Positions 47,210-56,131 of a stretch of DNA of 64,000 nucleotides are shown piece after piece. Made by a program: the position numbers and the translations under genes. This stretch comes from Sphingomonas ginsenosidivorax (GTDB taxonomy: Bacteria; Pseudomonadota; Alphaproteobacteria; Sphingomonadales; Sphingomonadaceae): NCBI RefSeq assembly GCF_007995065.1, contig NZ_VOQR01000001.1, positions 1,429,001-1,493,000 of the forward strand, written 5' to 3'. The number at the start of each line of letters is the position of its first letter. Position 1 is the first letter of the stretch. Under the pieces are notes generated by a model. The model was not told the DNA's origin and did no database searches. It worked only from the letters and a program-made list of their open reading frames with translations.

Positions 47210-48625
47210 ATGGACGAGCTATTCTGCGACGTTGCGATCATCGGCGCCGGGACGGCTGGGCTTGCCGCCGAGCGCAGCGCGCGCAGCAACGGCGCGAAGA
47301 CGCTGCTGATCGACGAGAGCTTCGGCGGCACGACCTGCGCGAGCGTGGGGTGCATGCCGTCGAAGTTGCTGATCGCCGCCGCCGGTGCGGCCCATGCGGT
47401 TCGCACCGCGCCCGTGTTCGGCGTCGAGGCGACCCCGACGATCGACGGCGCGGCAGTGATGGCGCGGGTACGCAAGGAGCGCGACAAGTTCGTCAGCGGC
47501 GTCGAGGAATCGATCGCCAAGATCCCCGACGACGTGAAGATCTGCGCACGCGCCCGGTTCACCAGCCCCACGACGCTGGCACTCGACGACGGGCGGACGG
47601 TTCGCGCCAGGGCGGTGGTGATCGCGACGGGCGCCTCACCGCTCATCCCCGACACGTTTGACGCGGTGAAGGACCGCGTGCTCACCAACGAGACGATCTT
47701 CGACCTCGAGACGCTGCCCGGTTCGATCGGCGTGATCGGCGCAGGGCCGATCGGACTCGAACTGGCGCAGGCGCTGGCGCGGCTCGGCGTCGAGACGATG
47801 GTGCTCGACAAGGGCGATGCGGTCGGCGCGCTCAAGGATCCGCATGTCGCCGAGGCGCTGCATGCCATCCTCGAGCGCGAACTGCCCATCAAGCTCGGCG
47901 TCGAGACCGAGGCGGTGCCCGACCGCGACGGCGTGCGGCTGTCCTGGACGGGGAAGGACAGCGGCGAGCGGCGGTTCGACTATCTGCTCGTCGCGACCGG
48001 ACGGCCGCCGCGGCTGAAGGGTCTGGGGCTCGAGACGACGGGGCTCGAGCTCGACGATCATGGCAGCCCGACCTACAGGACCGAGACGATGCAATGCGGC
48101 GATGCGCCGATCTTCCTCGCGGGCGATGCCGACCACGACCGGCCGGTGCTGCACGAGGCGTCGTCCGAGGGCACGATCGCCGGGCGCAACGCCGCGCACT
48201 TCCCCGACGTGACCGCGGCCGAGCGGATGGTGCCGTTCGCGGTCATGTTCACCGAGCCGTCGGTCGCGGTGATCGGCGTGGTGCCAAAGGACGGCGCGCC
48301 CGATATCGCCGTCGGCACCGCGTCGTACACCGACCAGGGCCGCGCGAAGGTGATGGCGTGCAATGCCGGGCTGGTGCGATTCTACGCCGATGCGGCGGAC
48401 GGAAAACTCATCGGCGCGACGATGGCCGGCCCCGGGGTCGAGCACAGCGCGCACCTGATCGCCTGGGCGATCCAGTCGGGCTGGACCGCGACGCAGACGC
48501 TCGCTTTGCCCTTCTATCACCCGACCTTCGAAGAGGGGTTGAAGCCGGCGTTGCTCGCCATCTGCCACGCAGTGCATGCCAAGCCGCCGCAATTCCGCGA
48601 CGACGGGTTCCTGCCAGGAACATGA
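47210..48625 (+). CDS. Dihydrolipoyl dehydrogenase-like flavoprotein
   Basis: FAD/NAD pyridine-nucleotide disulfide oxidoreductase of 471 residues. FAD motif VAIIGAGTAGLAAER, redox-active disulfide TTCASVGCMPSK (C43, C48), NAD motif VIGAGPIGLELAQALARLG and the C-terminal base HPTFEEGLKPAL. FAD-site FLAGDADHDRPVLHEAS. The usual enzyme serves 2-oxoacid dehydrogenase complexes, but no such complex genes are near. The disulfide loop and C-terminus also differ from classical Lpd (which has GTCLNVGC). It could be a soluble disulfide reductase of another kind. Confidence 0.87.
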   Translation: MDELFCDVAIIGAGTAGLAAERSARSNGAKTLLIDESFGGTTCASVGCMPSKLLIAAAGAAHAVRTAPVFGVEATPTIDGAAVMARVRKERDKFVSGVEESIAKIPDDVKICARARFTSPTTLALDDGRTVRARAVVIATGASPLIPDTFDAVKDRVLTNETIFDLETLPGSIGVIGAGPIGLELAQALARLGVETMVLDKGDAVGALKDPHVAEALHAILERELPIKLGVETEAVPDRDGVRLSWTGKDSGERRFDYLLVATGRPPRLKGLGLETTGLELDDHGSPTYRTETMQCGDAPIFLAGDADHDRPVLHEASSEGTIAGRNAAHFPDVTAAERMVPFAVMFTEPSVAVIGVVPKDGAPDIAVGTASYTDQGRAKVMACNAGLVRFYADAADGKLIGATMAGPGVEHSAHLIAWAIQSGWTATQTLALPFYHPTFEEGLKPALLAICHAVHAKPPQFRDDGFLPGT

Positions 48626-48693
48626 CAACGCGTCAGTGTGTCGTCTGGCGGCCAATCCCAGTCCGTGATAGATGATGGACAGGGGGGTAGAAT

Positions 48694-49806
48694 ATGCCCA
48701 ACGGGGAGTCGCTAATCTCACGCCGTCTTGTCGTTGCTGGCGGCCTGCTGGCACCGGTATCGCGCGTGCGTGCTTCGCCCAGGCCCTTGGCCGTACCACG
48801 AGTCGACTCGCTGACCCTTGTGGTGGTCGACGACGCCGCGACCTTTGGGCCGTTCCTGCCAAATCTGACGCTTCCCGGCATGACCGTCGCCCGCGCCGGA
48901 AACGGTGGACCGTCGCACGCGCCCCGGATGCTGCCCCACCCCCTGCTCGGCGAGTTCGGGCTTTCGATCCTGGCGGAGTCCCGGATCGCGGCAGACGCCC
49001 GGCGTGTCCTGATCGACTTCGGCTACTCCCGCGAGGTGATGGCGAACAACATGGCGCTGCTTTGGATCGACCCATTGCGCATCGATGCCGCGATATTGAG
49101 CCACGGGCATCTCGATCATTACGGCGGATACGCGGCGGTGTCCGGCGAAGCGGCCACTGCCAAGCGCCGCCTCCCGCTCATCGTCGGCGGCGAGGAAACC
49201 TTCTGCGAGCGGGTCGCGCTGATCGGCGATCCGCCGCCGGTCATGGGCAGGCTCGACCGCATGGCGCTGGCGCGCGCGGGGTTCGAGGTTCGTATCCGCC
49301 CGGCCCCCCTGATCGTCGCCGATCACGCGTTCACCACCGGCACGATCCCGCTCGACAGTTTCGAGCGCGCTGCGATCCCGACGCAGATGCGGCCGGGCGT
49401 GGGGTGCCGTCGCGACCTGCTCGCCGCGGCCAGACAGGCTGCCACGCAATTCCCCGATGACGGCGAGCACGAGCTTGCCACCTGTTATGCGGTGAAGGGA
49501 TTGGGGCTGGTCGTCATCGCGTCGTGCAGCCACCGCGGCGTGATCAATTCCGTCCGGCGTGCGCAGGCGGTATCGGGGATCGAGAAAGTCCATGCCGTCA
49601 TCGGCGGATTTCATCTGGTTCGTCCGCGAACTGAGGACGAGGCCCGGCGCACGGTGGCGGAATTTGCCAGAATCGACCCGAGTTACATCATCCCGATGCA
49701 CTGCACGGGCGAGGTGTTCATCGAGGAAGCGCTGCGCGTGATGCCGCAAAAGGTGGTCCGCTCCTATGTCGGATCACGCTTCACCTTTGCCGCGGCCGGC
49801 GCATAG
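48694..49806 (+). CDS. Exported metallo-beta-lactamase-fold hydrolase
   Basis: MBL-fold protein of 370 residues. The metal motif is ILSHGHLDHYGG (H-x-H-x-D-H); later ligands are likely in ASCSHRGVIN, GGFHLV and PMHCTGE. The CSHRGVIN/GGFHLV pair is typical of the COG1237 group (dihydropteridine-like phosphate synthase family). An N-terminal ISRRLVVAGGLLAP segment looks like a twin-arginine signal, so the enzyme is probably folded before export. Stands alone. Substrate unknown. Confidence 0.88.
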   Translation: MPNGESLISRRLVVAGGLLAPVSRVRASPRPLAVPRVDSLTLVVVDDAATFGPFLPNLTLPGMTVARAGNGGPSHAPRMLPHPLLGEFGLSILAESRIAADARRVLIDFGYSREVMANNMALLWIDPLRIDAAILSHGHLDHYGGYAAVSGEAATAKRRLPLIVGGEETFCERVALIGDPPPVMGRLDRMALARAGFEVRIRPAPLIVADHAFTTGTIPLDSFERAAIPTQMRPGVGCRRDLLAAARQAATQFPDDGEHELATCYAVKGLGLVVIASCSHRGVINSVRRAQAVSGIEKVHAVIGGFHLVRPRTEDEARRTVAEFARIDPSYIIPMHCTGEVFIEEALRVMPQKVVRSYVGSRFTFAAAGA

Positions 49807-49883
49807 CGGCAAACGAAGCTTTGGTAGGTGGGGCGCGACCCTTGACGGGGTGCATCGCGCGTGGCCGGCAGACCGAGCGGGAT

Positions 49884-50012
49884 TTACGGTAGCAGGTAGG
49901 CGTACGCCACGAAGACGGAGATCGTCATGGTGACCAGCACGATGCCTGTCCCGAGCCAACCATTAAGCGGTGGCTTTTTCGATGCGCTGGCTTCGCGAGG
50001 TGGCCTTGTCAT
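49884..50012 (-). CDS. Small single-helix membrane protein (42 aa)
   Basis: Reads MTRPPREASASKKPP, then one hydrophobic helix (GTGIVLVTMTISVFVAYAYL) and ends LP. Basic N-terminus inside, helix across the membrane. An AGGCG box lies five bases or so upstream. No known family; kept because the hydrophobic profile and codon use look real. Confidence 0.4.
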   Translation of the reverse strand: MTRPPREASASKKPPLNGWLGTGIVLVTMTISVFVAYAYLLP

Positions 50013-50241
50013 GCGGCGCCTATAGGCTCGCGGGGTCGAGCGAAACCCGACCCGGCCGGCACCGGCTAGTCTAGGCTGTCGGTAAAGGCGGGATCGGGAA
50101 AAACCGGCCGATTGCGAACCTAAGGCGTTGTTTACACTGGAACACATCCGGCCATACCATAGCTCTCCGCTGGCCCGGTATTCAAACCCGGCGTGCTTGG
50201 CACGCGGCTTACCCGGCCGGACGAGACAGTAGGAGAGTGGT

Positions 50242-50484
50242 ATGCGCAACGGACGCCTGGTCGGCTTGGCAGCACTCATCGCAGCAGCCGCGAGCCCCGC
50301 CATCGCGCAGCGACTGGATCAGCCAGGAAGCATCGCCGAAGGCGGAGAAACGCAGCCAATTTCGTCAAACAGCGTCGCGGTGCGCTGTGCGCGCGCAACC
50401 TGTCGCATGAAGGCTGAAGTCGAATGCGCCCACAGCGACGCCTATCAGGCCGAGCAGGCGCGAAGGCGCGCGCGTCGCAGGTAA
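50242..50484 (+). CDS. Small exported basic protein (80 aa)
   Basis: Signal peptide (GLAALIAAAASPAIAQ), then a short mature part with three Cys (VRCARATCRMKAEVEC) and a very basic tail (QARRRARRR). AGGAGA lies five bases before the ATG. Function unknown; the tail could bind nucleic acid or acidic surface polymers. Confidence 0.6.
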   Translation: MRNGRLVGLAALIAAAASPAIAQRLDQPGSIAEGGETQPISSNSVAVRCARATCRMKAEVECAHSDAYQAEQARRRARRR

Positions 50485-50551
50485 GACCATCAATGGGCCA
50501 GAGGGTTACGGGACGGACCGACGTCGCCGAAGTCGGTTCGCAGGCCCGCCG

Positions 50552-50749
50552 CTAGTCCAGATCCAGATACGCGACGACGTCGTTCTCCGTCGCGAGATAA
50601 AGGCCGTCCTGCACTGCCTCGGGCTGCTGTGCGGCGATCGCCAGCGCCTCGCCCATCGGGCCGTAGAAGAGCGTCGTTACCGCCCCGCCCTCGCCTGCAT
50701 CATCCAGATGATACAGGCGGGCCGAGGCGGTTTCGAACGTCGTGCGCAT
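50552..50749 (-). CDS. Small hypothetical protein downstream of the M1 aminopeptidase (65 aa)
   Basis: Reads MRTTFETASARLYHLDD, GAVTTLFYGPMGEALAIAA and ends ENDVVAYLDLD. Starts four bases after the aminopeptidase stop on the same strand, so it is very likely co-transcribed. Acidic, with no membrane segment and no recognised domain. Confidence 0.65.
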   Translation of the reverse strand: MRTTFETASARLYHLDDAGEGGAVTTLFYGPMGEALAIAAQQPEAVQDGLYLATENDVVAYLDLD

Positions 50750-50753
50750 GACG

Positions 50754-53339
50754 TCAGCGCGCGACCCACTGGGTGACGGCGGGGCGGAGGCGGTCGGCGG
50801 TCGCCTTGCGCACCGCGATGCCGGCGATCGTGCGCTTGGCGCCACCACGCGAGGCTTCGGGCAGGTTGGTGGCGGCGTAGGCGTTGATCTTGCCGGGCAT
50901 GGCGGGATCGTTCGAGCCGCCGCCCAGACCCACGATATAGCCGGCGCGCGAGCTCTCCTCGACGAAGCCGTCGACCGTGGCCTTGTTCGCGACCGCCCAG
51001 TCGAACGCCATGTCGGGATGGCGCGCCGCGACTGCCCGGAGCAGGGCGGCCTTTTGCGGCGGGGTGATCGTGTCGGTCTTGAGCAACGCCAGCGCCCGCG
51101 TCGCGATCGCGTCCTCACGCGCGGCGCCGAGCAGCGTGACGAAGCGGTTCTTGGCGACTGGGTTCTTCTCGGCCTTGGTCAGCGCGAGCAGCGCGTCCCA
51201 TTCGGCCGGCGTGGCGTTGACCGCATAGGTCGAGAGGATCGGCTGGCGGATCGCCGGCGGAATCGCCGTCGGGTCCTTGGCGAGGGCTGCAACATAAGCG
51301 CGGGCGCGGGCCATCACCGCAGGGTCGCCATTGGTGCCGAGGCGGCCGACGAGCGTCTCGCGCAGGTTGCTGACGAGCGGCGATTCGCCCGGCTTCGCAT
51401 CGATGCCGATCCGCGCGAGCACCGGCGACAGGATCGCGATCTGTCGCGCGCGGATCGGTGCTTCGAGCGGCGTGTTCTCGTACAGGCCCGCGATCTTGCC
51501 GAGCCCGGTCGCGACCGTCGACCATTCGAGCGGATCGGCGGTCGCGCCGACCTGCGCGGTGACCGCGAAGTAGCGCGACAGGTCCTGATAGCCGCCCGCC
51601 GCGAGCGCGTAATCGTCGCCGAGCGTGCCGAGCTTGTCGGTCAGGTCGAGCTTCGCGTAATCCTTGACGATCGCCGCATGGCCAGCGTCGTCGTAGAGCA
51701 CGCGCGTGTAACTCCCCTTGCCGCGGTTGAGGACGAGCGTGCCGCAACCCTGGACGGTGACGCTGGTCGAGGGACCGGTGACGATCGTCGACGCCTGTCC
51801 ACCGCCGAGCGTGGCGACGACCAGCGGCACGTGCCAAGTCTGCGGCGTCTTCGACGCGGCGTCGAGCCCGAAGCGGCCTTGCGCGAGCGTTGCATTGGTC
51901 TTGCCGCCGACGCACTGCGCGCGGGTCAGCGTCACGAGGGGCACGCCGCCCTGCAGCGTGAAGTCGTGCGCGATCTCGGCGACCGGCTTGCCCGCGGCGG
52001 CCGAGAGCTCGGCCCAGAGCTGCTCGGTGACGGTGTTGCCGTATTTGTACTTGGCCATGTAGCTGCGGATGCCTTGGCGGAACACATCGGGGCCGAGCGT
52101 CGACTCGAGCATGCCGATGACGGCCTGGCCCTTCGAATAAGTGATGCCGTCGAACGCCTCGCCGATCTGATCGACGGTCTCGATCTTGCGGATGATCGGA
52201 TGCGTCGCGGCAGTCGCGTCGATGCCCATCGCGGCTTCACGCTCGCTGGCGACCGCGTCGGCGGCGGACTTCCAGGCGGGCATCAGGTCGCCACTCGACT
52301 TGCCTTCCATCCACGAGGCGAAGCCCTCGTTGAGCCAGAGGTCGTCCCACCACGCCATCGTGACGAGATCGCCGAACCACTGGTGGGCCATTTCGTGGGC
52401 GACTACGGTGTAGATGCGTTGCTTGTTGCTTTCGGTCGCGCGCTTGGCGTCGAACAGCAGCTCGTTCTCGAAGTAGAAGATCGCGCCCCAGTTCTCCATC
52501 GCGCCAAAGAACTGGCTGGAACCCGGCCCCGCGATCATGTCCATCTTGGGCAGCGGATAGGGCTGGCCGAAATAGTCGTTGTAATAAGTCAGCAGGTTTT
52601 TGGCGGCGGCGAGCGCGAAGTCGCCCTGGTCGACGACGCCGCGGCGCGAGATGATGCCGATCTCGGTCTTGCCCGCCTGGATCGTCTTGCGCTCCATGTC
52701 GCCCATGCCGAGGAACAGCAGGTAGCTCGACATCACCGGCGTCTCGCCGAAGCGGTAGAGCTGCGTGCCGTCGGCCTGCTTGGTCACCGAGGTCGCGGGC
52801 ATGTTCGAGAAGGCGAGATCCTTGCCCGGTGCGGTCGCGGCGAGGCGGAACTTCGCCTTGAACGAGGGCTCGTCCCACATCGGCGCGAAGCGGCGCGCGT
52901 CGGGCGCCTCGAACTGCGTCGCCAGCATCCGCGCGGGCGAGCCGTCGGTGTTGGTATAGTCGATCGCGAACAGCCCCGAGGCCGAGCGTCCGATCGTACC
53001 CGACCATGCGAAGGCCAGCGTGTGGCGGCCGACGCTCGCGGCCTTGGGCAGCGTGACTGTCAGCAACTGCGCCGCCTCGTCGATCTTGAACGCGGCGGGC
53101 GCGCCGTCGAAGGTCGCCGACGCGATCTTGAGGCCGGCGGCGTTCAGCTGGATCGTCCGAGTCGCGGTCTTCACGTCGACGGTGACGGTTTCGCTGCCGG
53201 AAAAGGTCATCGCCTTCGCGTCGGGCTTCATGCTGATGTCGTAAAGCACCGGGACCACGGTCCTCGGCAATTGCCCGGCGGCGAGCGCGGGGGCGGAAAC
53301 AGTCAGCGACAACAACGCGGTAGCAACGGCGAGCTTCAT
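50754..53339 (-). CDS. M1-family zinc aminopeptidase, exported
   Basis: Periplasmic aminopeptidase of 861 residues. The start at 53339 gives a signal peptide (LAVATALLSLTVSAPALAA). The N-terminal beta domain has TQFEAPDARRFAPMWDEP. The catalytic domain has the exopeptidase motif GAMENWG and the zinc motif HEMAH (315-319) with E338 in NEGFA. The ERAP1-like helical C-domain fills the last 330 residues. All catalytic residues are present. It removes N-terminal residues and fits the scavenging profile of this organism. Followed directly by a 65-residue protein gene. Confidence 0.95.
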   Translation of the reverse strand: MKLAVATALLSLTVSAPALAAGQLPRTVVPVLYDISMKPDAKAMTFSGSETVTVDVKTATRTIQLNAAGLKIASATFDGAPAAFKIDEAAQLLTVTLPKAASVGRHTLAFAWSGTIGRSASGLFAIDYTNTDGSPARMLATQFEAPDARRFAPMWDEPSFKAKFRLAATAPGKDLAFSNMPATSVTKQADGTQLYRFGETPVMSSYLLFLGMGDMERKTIQAGKTEIGIISRRGVVDQGDFALAAAKNLLTYYNDYFGQPYPLPKMDMIAGPGSSQFFGAMENWGAIFYFENELLFDAKRATESNKQRIYTVVAHEMAHQWFGDLVTMAWWDDLWLNEGFASWMEGKSSGDLMPAWKSAADAVASEREAAMGIDATAATHPIIRKIETVDQIGEAFDGITYSKGQAVIGMLESTLGPDVFRQGIRSYMAKYKYGNTVTEQLWAELSAAAGKPVAEIAHDFTLQGGVPLVTLTRAQCVGGKTNATLAQGRFGLDAASKTPQTWHVPLVVATLGGGQASTIVTGPSTSVTVQGCGTLVLNRGKGSYTRVLYDDAGHAAIVKDYAKLDLTDKLGTLGDDYALAAGGYQDLSRYFAVTAQVGATADPLEWSTVATGLGKIAGLYENTPLEAPIRARQIAILSPVLARIGIDAKPGESPLVSNLRETLVGRLGTNGDPAVMARARAYVAALAKDPTAIPPAIRQPILSTYAVNATPAEWDALLALTKAEKNPVAKNRFVTLLGAAREDAIATRALALLKTDTITPPQKAALLRAVAARHPDMAFDWAVANKATVDGFVEESSRAGYIVGLGGGSNDPAMPGKINAYAATNLPEASRGGAKRTIAGIAVRKATADRLRPAVTQWVAR

Positions 53340-53435
53340 GAATTCCGAACTCCGGGGAAGATTATCCTGCGCCTGTACGCCTTTGCCGCGCGGACGCAAT
53401 TGCCGATAGCGGGCGCGCTGCGCTAAGCCCGCGCC

Positions 53436-54407
53436 ATGACCGTACCCGCTCTTCTAAATCGCCTGCGCCTGCCCGTCATCGGGTCGCCGCTGTTCATCAT
53501 TTCGGGACCCGAGCTGGTCATCGCGCAGTGCAAGGCGGGGATCGTCGGGTCGTTCCCGGCGCTCAACGCTCGACCGCAGGCGCTGCTCGACGAATGGCTG
53601 CACCGGATCACCGAGGAACTGGCCGCGCACAACCGCGCGAACCCGGACCGCCCGGCGGCGCCGTTCGCGGTCAACCAGATCGTCCACAAGTCGAACGACC
53701 GCCTGGAAAGCGACCTGATGACCTGCGACAAGTGGCAGGTACCGATCGTGATCACCTCGCTCGGCGCGCGCGAGGACCTGAATACCGCGGTGCATGGCTG
53801 GGGCGGGATCACGCTGCACGACGTGATCGACGACCGGTTCGCGCGCAAAGCGATCGAAAAGGGCGCGGACGGGCTGATCGCGGTGGCGGCGGGCGCCGGC
53901 GGGCATGCCGGGCGGCTGTCGCCCTTCGCGATCATCCAGGAGATCCGGCAATGGTTCGACGGGCCCCTCGCCTTGTCCGGATCGATCGCGACCGGCGACG
54001 CGGTGCTCGCGGCGCAGGCGATGGGGGCGGACTTCGCCTATATCGGGTCGCCGTTCATCGCGACGACCGAGGCGAATGCCGACCAGGCGTACAAGGACGG
54101 GATCGTCGCGGGGCGCGCGGCGGACATCGTCTATTCGAACCTGTTCACCGGGGTGCACGGCAACTATCTGCGCGCGTCGATCACTGCCGCCGGGATGGAT
54201 CCGGACAACCTGCCCGAGGGCGACCTGAAGACGATGGATTTCGGCGGCGGCGCCAATGCGTCGGGCGGCGCGAAGCCCAAGGCGTGGAAGGACATCTGGG
54301 GATCGGGCCAGGGCATCGGCGCGGTGACCGCGGTCGAGAGCGTGGCGGACCGGGTCGACCGGCTGGAGCGCGAATATCGCGCGGCACGGGTGCGGCTGGC
54401 GCTTTAA
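53436..54407 (+). CDS. Nitronate monooxygenase (FMN, class II type)
   Basis: FMN enzyme of 323 residues that oxidises alkyl nitronates such as propionate-3-nitronate. TIM-barrel segments: LPVIGSPLFIISGPELVIAQCKAG, PFAVNQIVHKSNDRL, DGLIAVAAGAGGHAGRLSPF (FMN phosphate and catalytic His), ALSGSIATGDAVLAAQAMGADFAYIGSPF, and SGQGIGAVTAVESVA. The start follows the divergent aminopeptidase start by 96 bases. Family-B palindrome (54408-54492) begins at its stop. Confidence 0.93.
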   Translation: MTVPALLNRLRLPVIGSPLFIISGPELVIAQCKAGIVGSFPALNARPQALLDEWLHRITEELAAHNRANPDRPAAPFAVNQIVHKSNDRLESDLMTCDKWQVPIVITSLGAREDLNTAVHGWGGITLHDVIDDRFARKAIEKGADGLIAVAAGAGGHAGRLSPFAIIQEIRQWFDGPLALSGSIATGDAVLAAQAMGADFAYIGSPFIATTEANADQAYKDGIVAGRAADIVYSNLFTGVHGNYLRASITAAGMDPDNLPEGDLKTMDFGGGANASGGAKPKAWKDIWGSGQGIGAVTAVESVADRVDRLEREYRAARVRLAL

Positions 54408-54492
54408 CCGTCATGGCGGGCTCGTCCCGACATCCAGGGCCTCAGGCGCGGCGCCCGTAACTCTGGATCCCGGGACGAGCCCGGGATGACGG
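54408..54492. repeat. Intergenic palindrome, family B (GGGCTCGTCCCG arms)
   Basis: Arms at 54408-54437 and 54463-54492, with CCGTCAT tips and inner GGCTCGTCCC / GGGACGAGCC. Immediately follows the nitronate monooxygenase stop and ends four bases before the convergent DUF1465 stop. Confidence 0.8.
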
Positions 54493-54496
54493 GGCG

Positions 54497-54958
54497 TCAG
54501 AACACCGAGGACAGCCGCCGCTGCATCGACAGCGCAGGGCTGTCCGTGGGTTCGGGGCTGCCCTGCGCCGCATCGAGGCGCGCGACGCGGCGGTGCAGGT
54601 CGCTGCTCGATTCGATCAGCGACCGCGCGCGATCGGGCAGGATCGCGAGCAAAGCGGCGTCGGTGACCGGCGCATCGCCCAGCCGGCGCGAGGGGTCGAG
54701 CGCGTCGCGCGCACCGATTTCGCCGGCCTCGACCGCGCGCTGAGTCAGCAGCCAGGCAATGACGTGCATCAGCCGCGTCGTCACCTTCAGCGATTCGCAC
54801 GAGAAGCTGACACGGATCAGCGGGTCGAGCGCCTCGCGTTCGGCGCGACCCGCTTCGTCGAAATAGGCGCGCGCCTCGTCGGCGAGCAGCATCGCCTCGA
54901 CATACAGGGCATCGGTCAGGCGGCGGTGCAGACGGGCGTCATGCGAGTCACGAGTCAT
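54497..54958 (-). CDS. DUF1465-family protein
   Basis: Soluble helical protein of 153 residues. Alphaproteobacterial family with LYVEAMLLADEARAYFDEAGR, CESLKVTTRLMHVIAWLLTQRAVEAGEI and LPDRARSLIESSSDLHRRVARLD. Function unknown. The start at 54958 is chosen as the Met that gives the family's usual length; a GTG or ATG further out would add a Cys/Gly-poor tail without support. Next to a YdcH-like gene on the same strand (94-base gap), a pairing common in sphingomonads. Confidence 0.85.
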   Translation of the reverse strand: MTRDSHDARLHRRLTDALYVEAMLLADEARAYFDEAGRAEREALDPLIRVSFSCESLKVTTRLMHVIAWLLTQRAVEAGEIGARDALDPSRRLGDAPVTDAALLAILPDRARSLIESSSDLHRRVARLDAAQGSPEPTDSPALSMQRRLSSVF

Positions 54959-55052
54959 GGGTCCGCCATCGCATGACGCGGCCATATCGGCCAGAAACCG
55001 AAGCGACAGTCCATCGCAAAACCGTACCATTATGGCGCGGTTCGGGGAACCG

Positions 55053-55250
55053 TCACGCGATGATGTCGGGGATCAGATGGTCCTCCAGCATCGCGATCTC
55101 GTCGCGCAGGCGGAGCTTGCGCTTCTTCAGGCGCGCCATCTGCAGCTGATCGGGAGTCGTCGACAGCGACAGCGCCGCGATCGCGTCGTCGAGGTCGCGA
55201 TGCTCGATCCGCATGCCGTCGAGCCGGACCTTGATCTGCGCTTCGTCCAT
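55053..55250 (-). CDS. YdcH/DUF465-family small protein
   Basis: Helical hairpin protein of 65 residues: MDEAQIKVRLDGMRIEHRDLD, then LQMARLKKRKLRLRDEIAMLED, the DUF465 signature (LKKRKLRLRDEI). Role unknown. A paralogue (55462-55617) is read the other way 212 bases off. Confidence 0.85.
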   Translation of the reverse strand: MDEAQIKVRLDGMRIEHRDLDDAIAALSLSTTPDQLQMARLKKRKLRLRDEIAMLEDHLIPDIIA

Positions 55251-55461
55251 CGTCGCCCCCCGGAATGCCCGCTGCTCGCCGGCTGCTCCTTAGCAAACGC
55301 ACGCGCCTGCGCGAGGACCAATTCGGCACAGGGCGAGCGCGTCGTTCGGATCGTCGCGAGAAATCGTTCGGTCAGTCGATTTGGTCCGTTACCGATGCAG
55401 ACTTTTGGCGAGCCGGATGGTTTATTCGGCTCCCCAACCCGAATGCAGGAGGACTCCCACC

Positions 55462-55617
55462 ATGCAGACGACGCACCAGACAGCCCTGGAAACCAAGCAC
55501 GCCGTGCTGGATCGGCGGATCGCCGAGGAAACCCACCGGCCCTTGCCCGACGCCATCATCGTCGCAGGGCTGAAGAAGCAGAAGCTGCGGCTCAAGGAAG
55601 AGCTGTCGGGGATCTAG
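55462..55617 (+). CDS. YdcH/DUF465-family small protein
   Basis: 51 residues: MQTTHQTALETKHAVLDRR and AGLKKQKLRLKEELSGI, the same signature as its neighbour. A strong AGGAGG box lies nine bases before the ATG. Too short for usual gene-length cut-offs, but the family match is clear. Confidence 0.82.
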   Translation: MQTTHQTALETKHAVLDRRIAEETHRPLPDAIIVAGLKKQKLRLKEELSGI

Positions 55618-55672
55618 CGGTCCGGCGCCTCCTGCAGGATCGTCCTGCCGGAGGTGCCCATCAACCGGTCGG

Positions 55673-56062
55673 CTACCGCGGCGTGACCTTCGCATAGAAG
55701 GGCGTCGCGGCCGATTTCGCCACGCCGACCGGCTTGCGCGCCTTTTTCGGATCGATCGGCCTGTCCAGCGCGATCCCCAGCCGACCCTCGGTACACCAGG
55801 CGACGGCGCCGCGAATGTCGCCGATACCGCGAAGCTCCAGATGCACCACCGTCCCGACCGCCACGATCCGGTCGAGTTCGACCATCAATCCCCCTTCGGA
55901 CAGATTGCGGACGCGGACGTCGCGCACCGCCGACTCGCCATCGATCCGCATCCGCGCGACGAGGAACAGGCTGTCGCGGCCGCGTGCGCGCTTGGTCGCG
56001 GGCTCGGTGCCGAAATCGTCACCGGTCCCCAGTCCCGTCTCGATGCCGTTCACACTGTCCAT
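55673..56062 (-). CDS. PilZ-domain protein
   Basis: Cytoplasmic protein of 129 residues with one PilZ domain. The arginine cluster before strand 1 is KRARGRDSLFLVARM, and the second motif is VRNLSEGGLMVEL (N-x-S-x-x-G). Both halves of the cyclic-di-GMP site (R-x-x-x-R and N/D-x-S-x-x-G) are therefore plausible. Strands IVAVGTVVHLEL and GAVAWCTEGRLGIALD follow. No fused output domain. A single-domain PilZ adaptor; its target is not evident. Confidence 0.85.
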   Translation of the reverse strand: MDSVNGIETGLGTGDDFGTEPATKRARGRDSLFLVARMRIDGESAVRDVRVRNLSEGGLMVELDRIVAVGTVVHLELRGIGDIRGAVAWCTEGRLGIALDRPIDPKKARKPVGVAKSAATPFYAKVTPR

Positions 56063-56131
56063 TCACCATTCCCGCAGTCCGCGTCCATGATCCCACGCGT
56101 AGACCGCAAAGCGTGTCGAATTGCTTACCGG

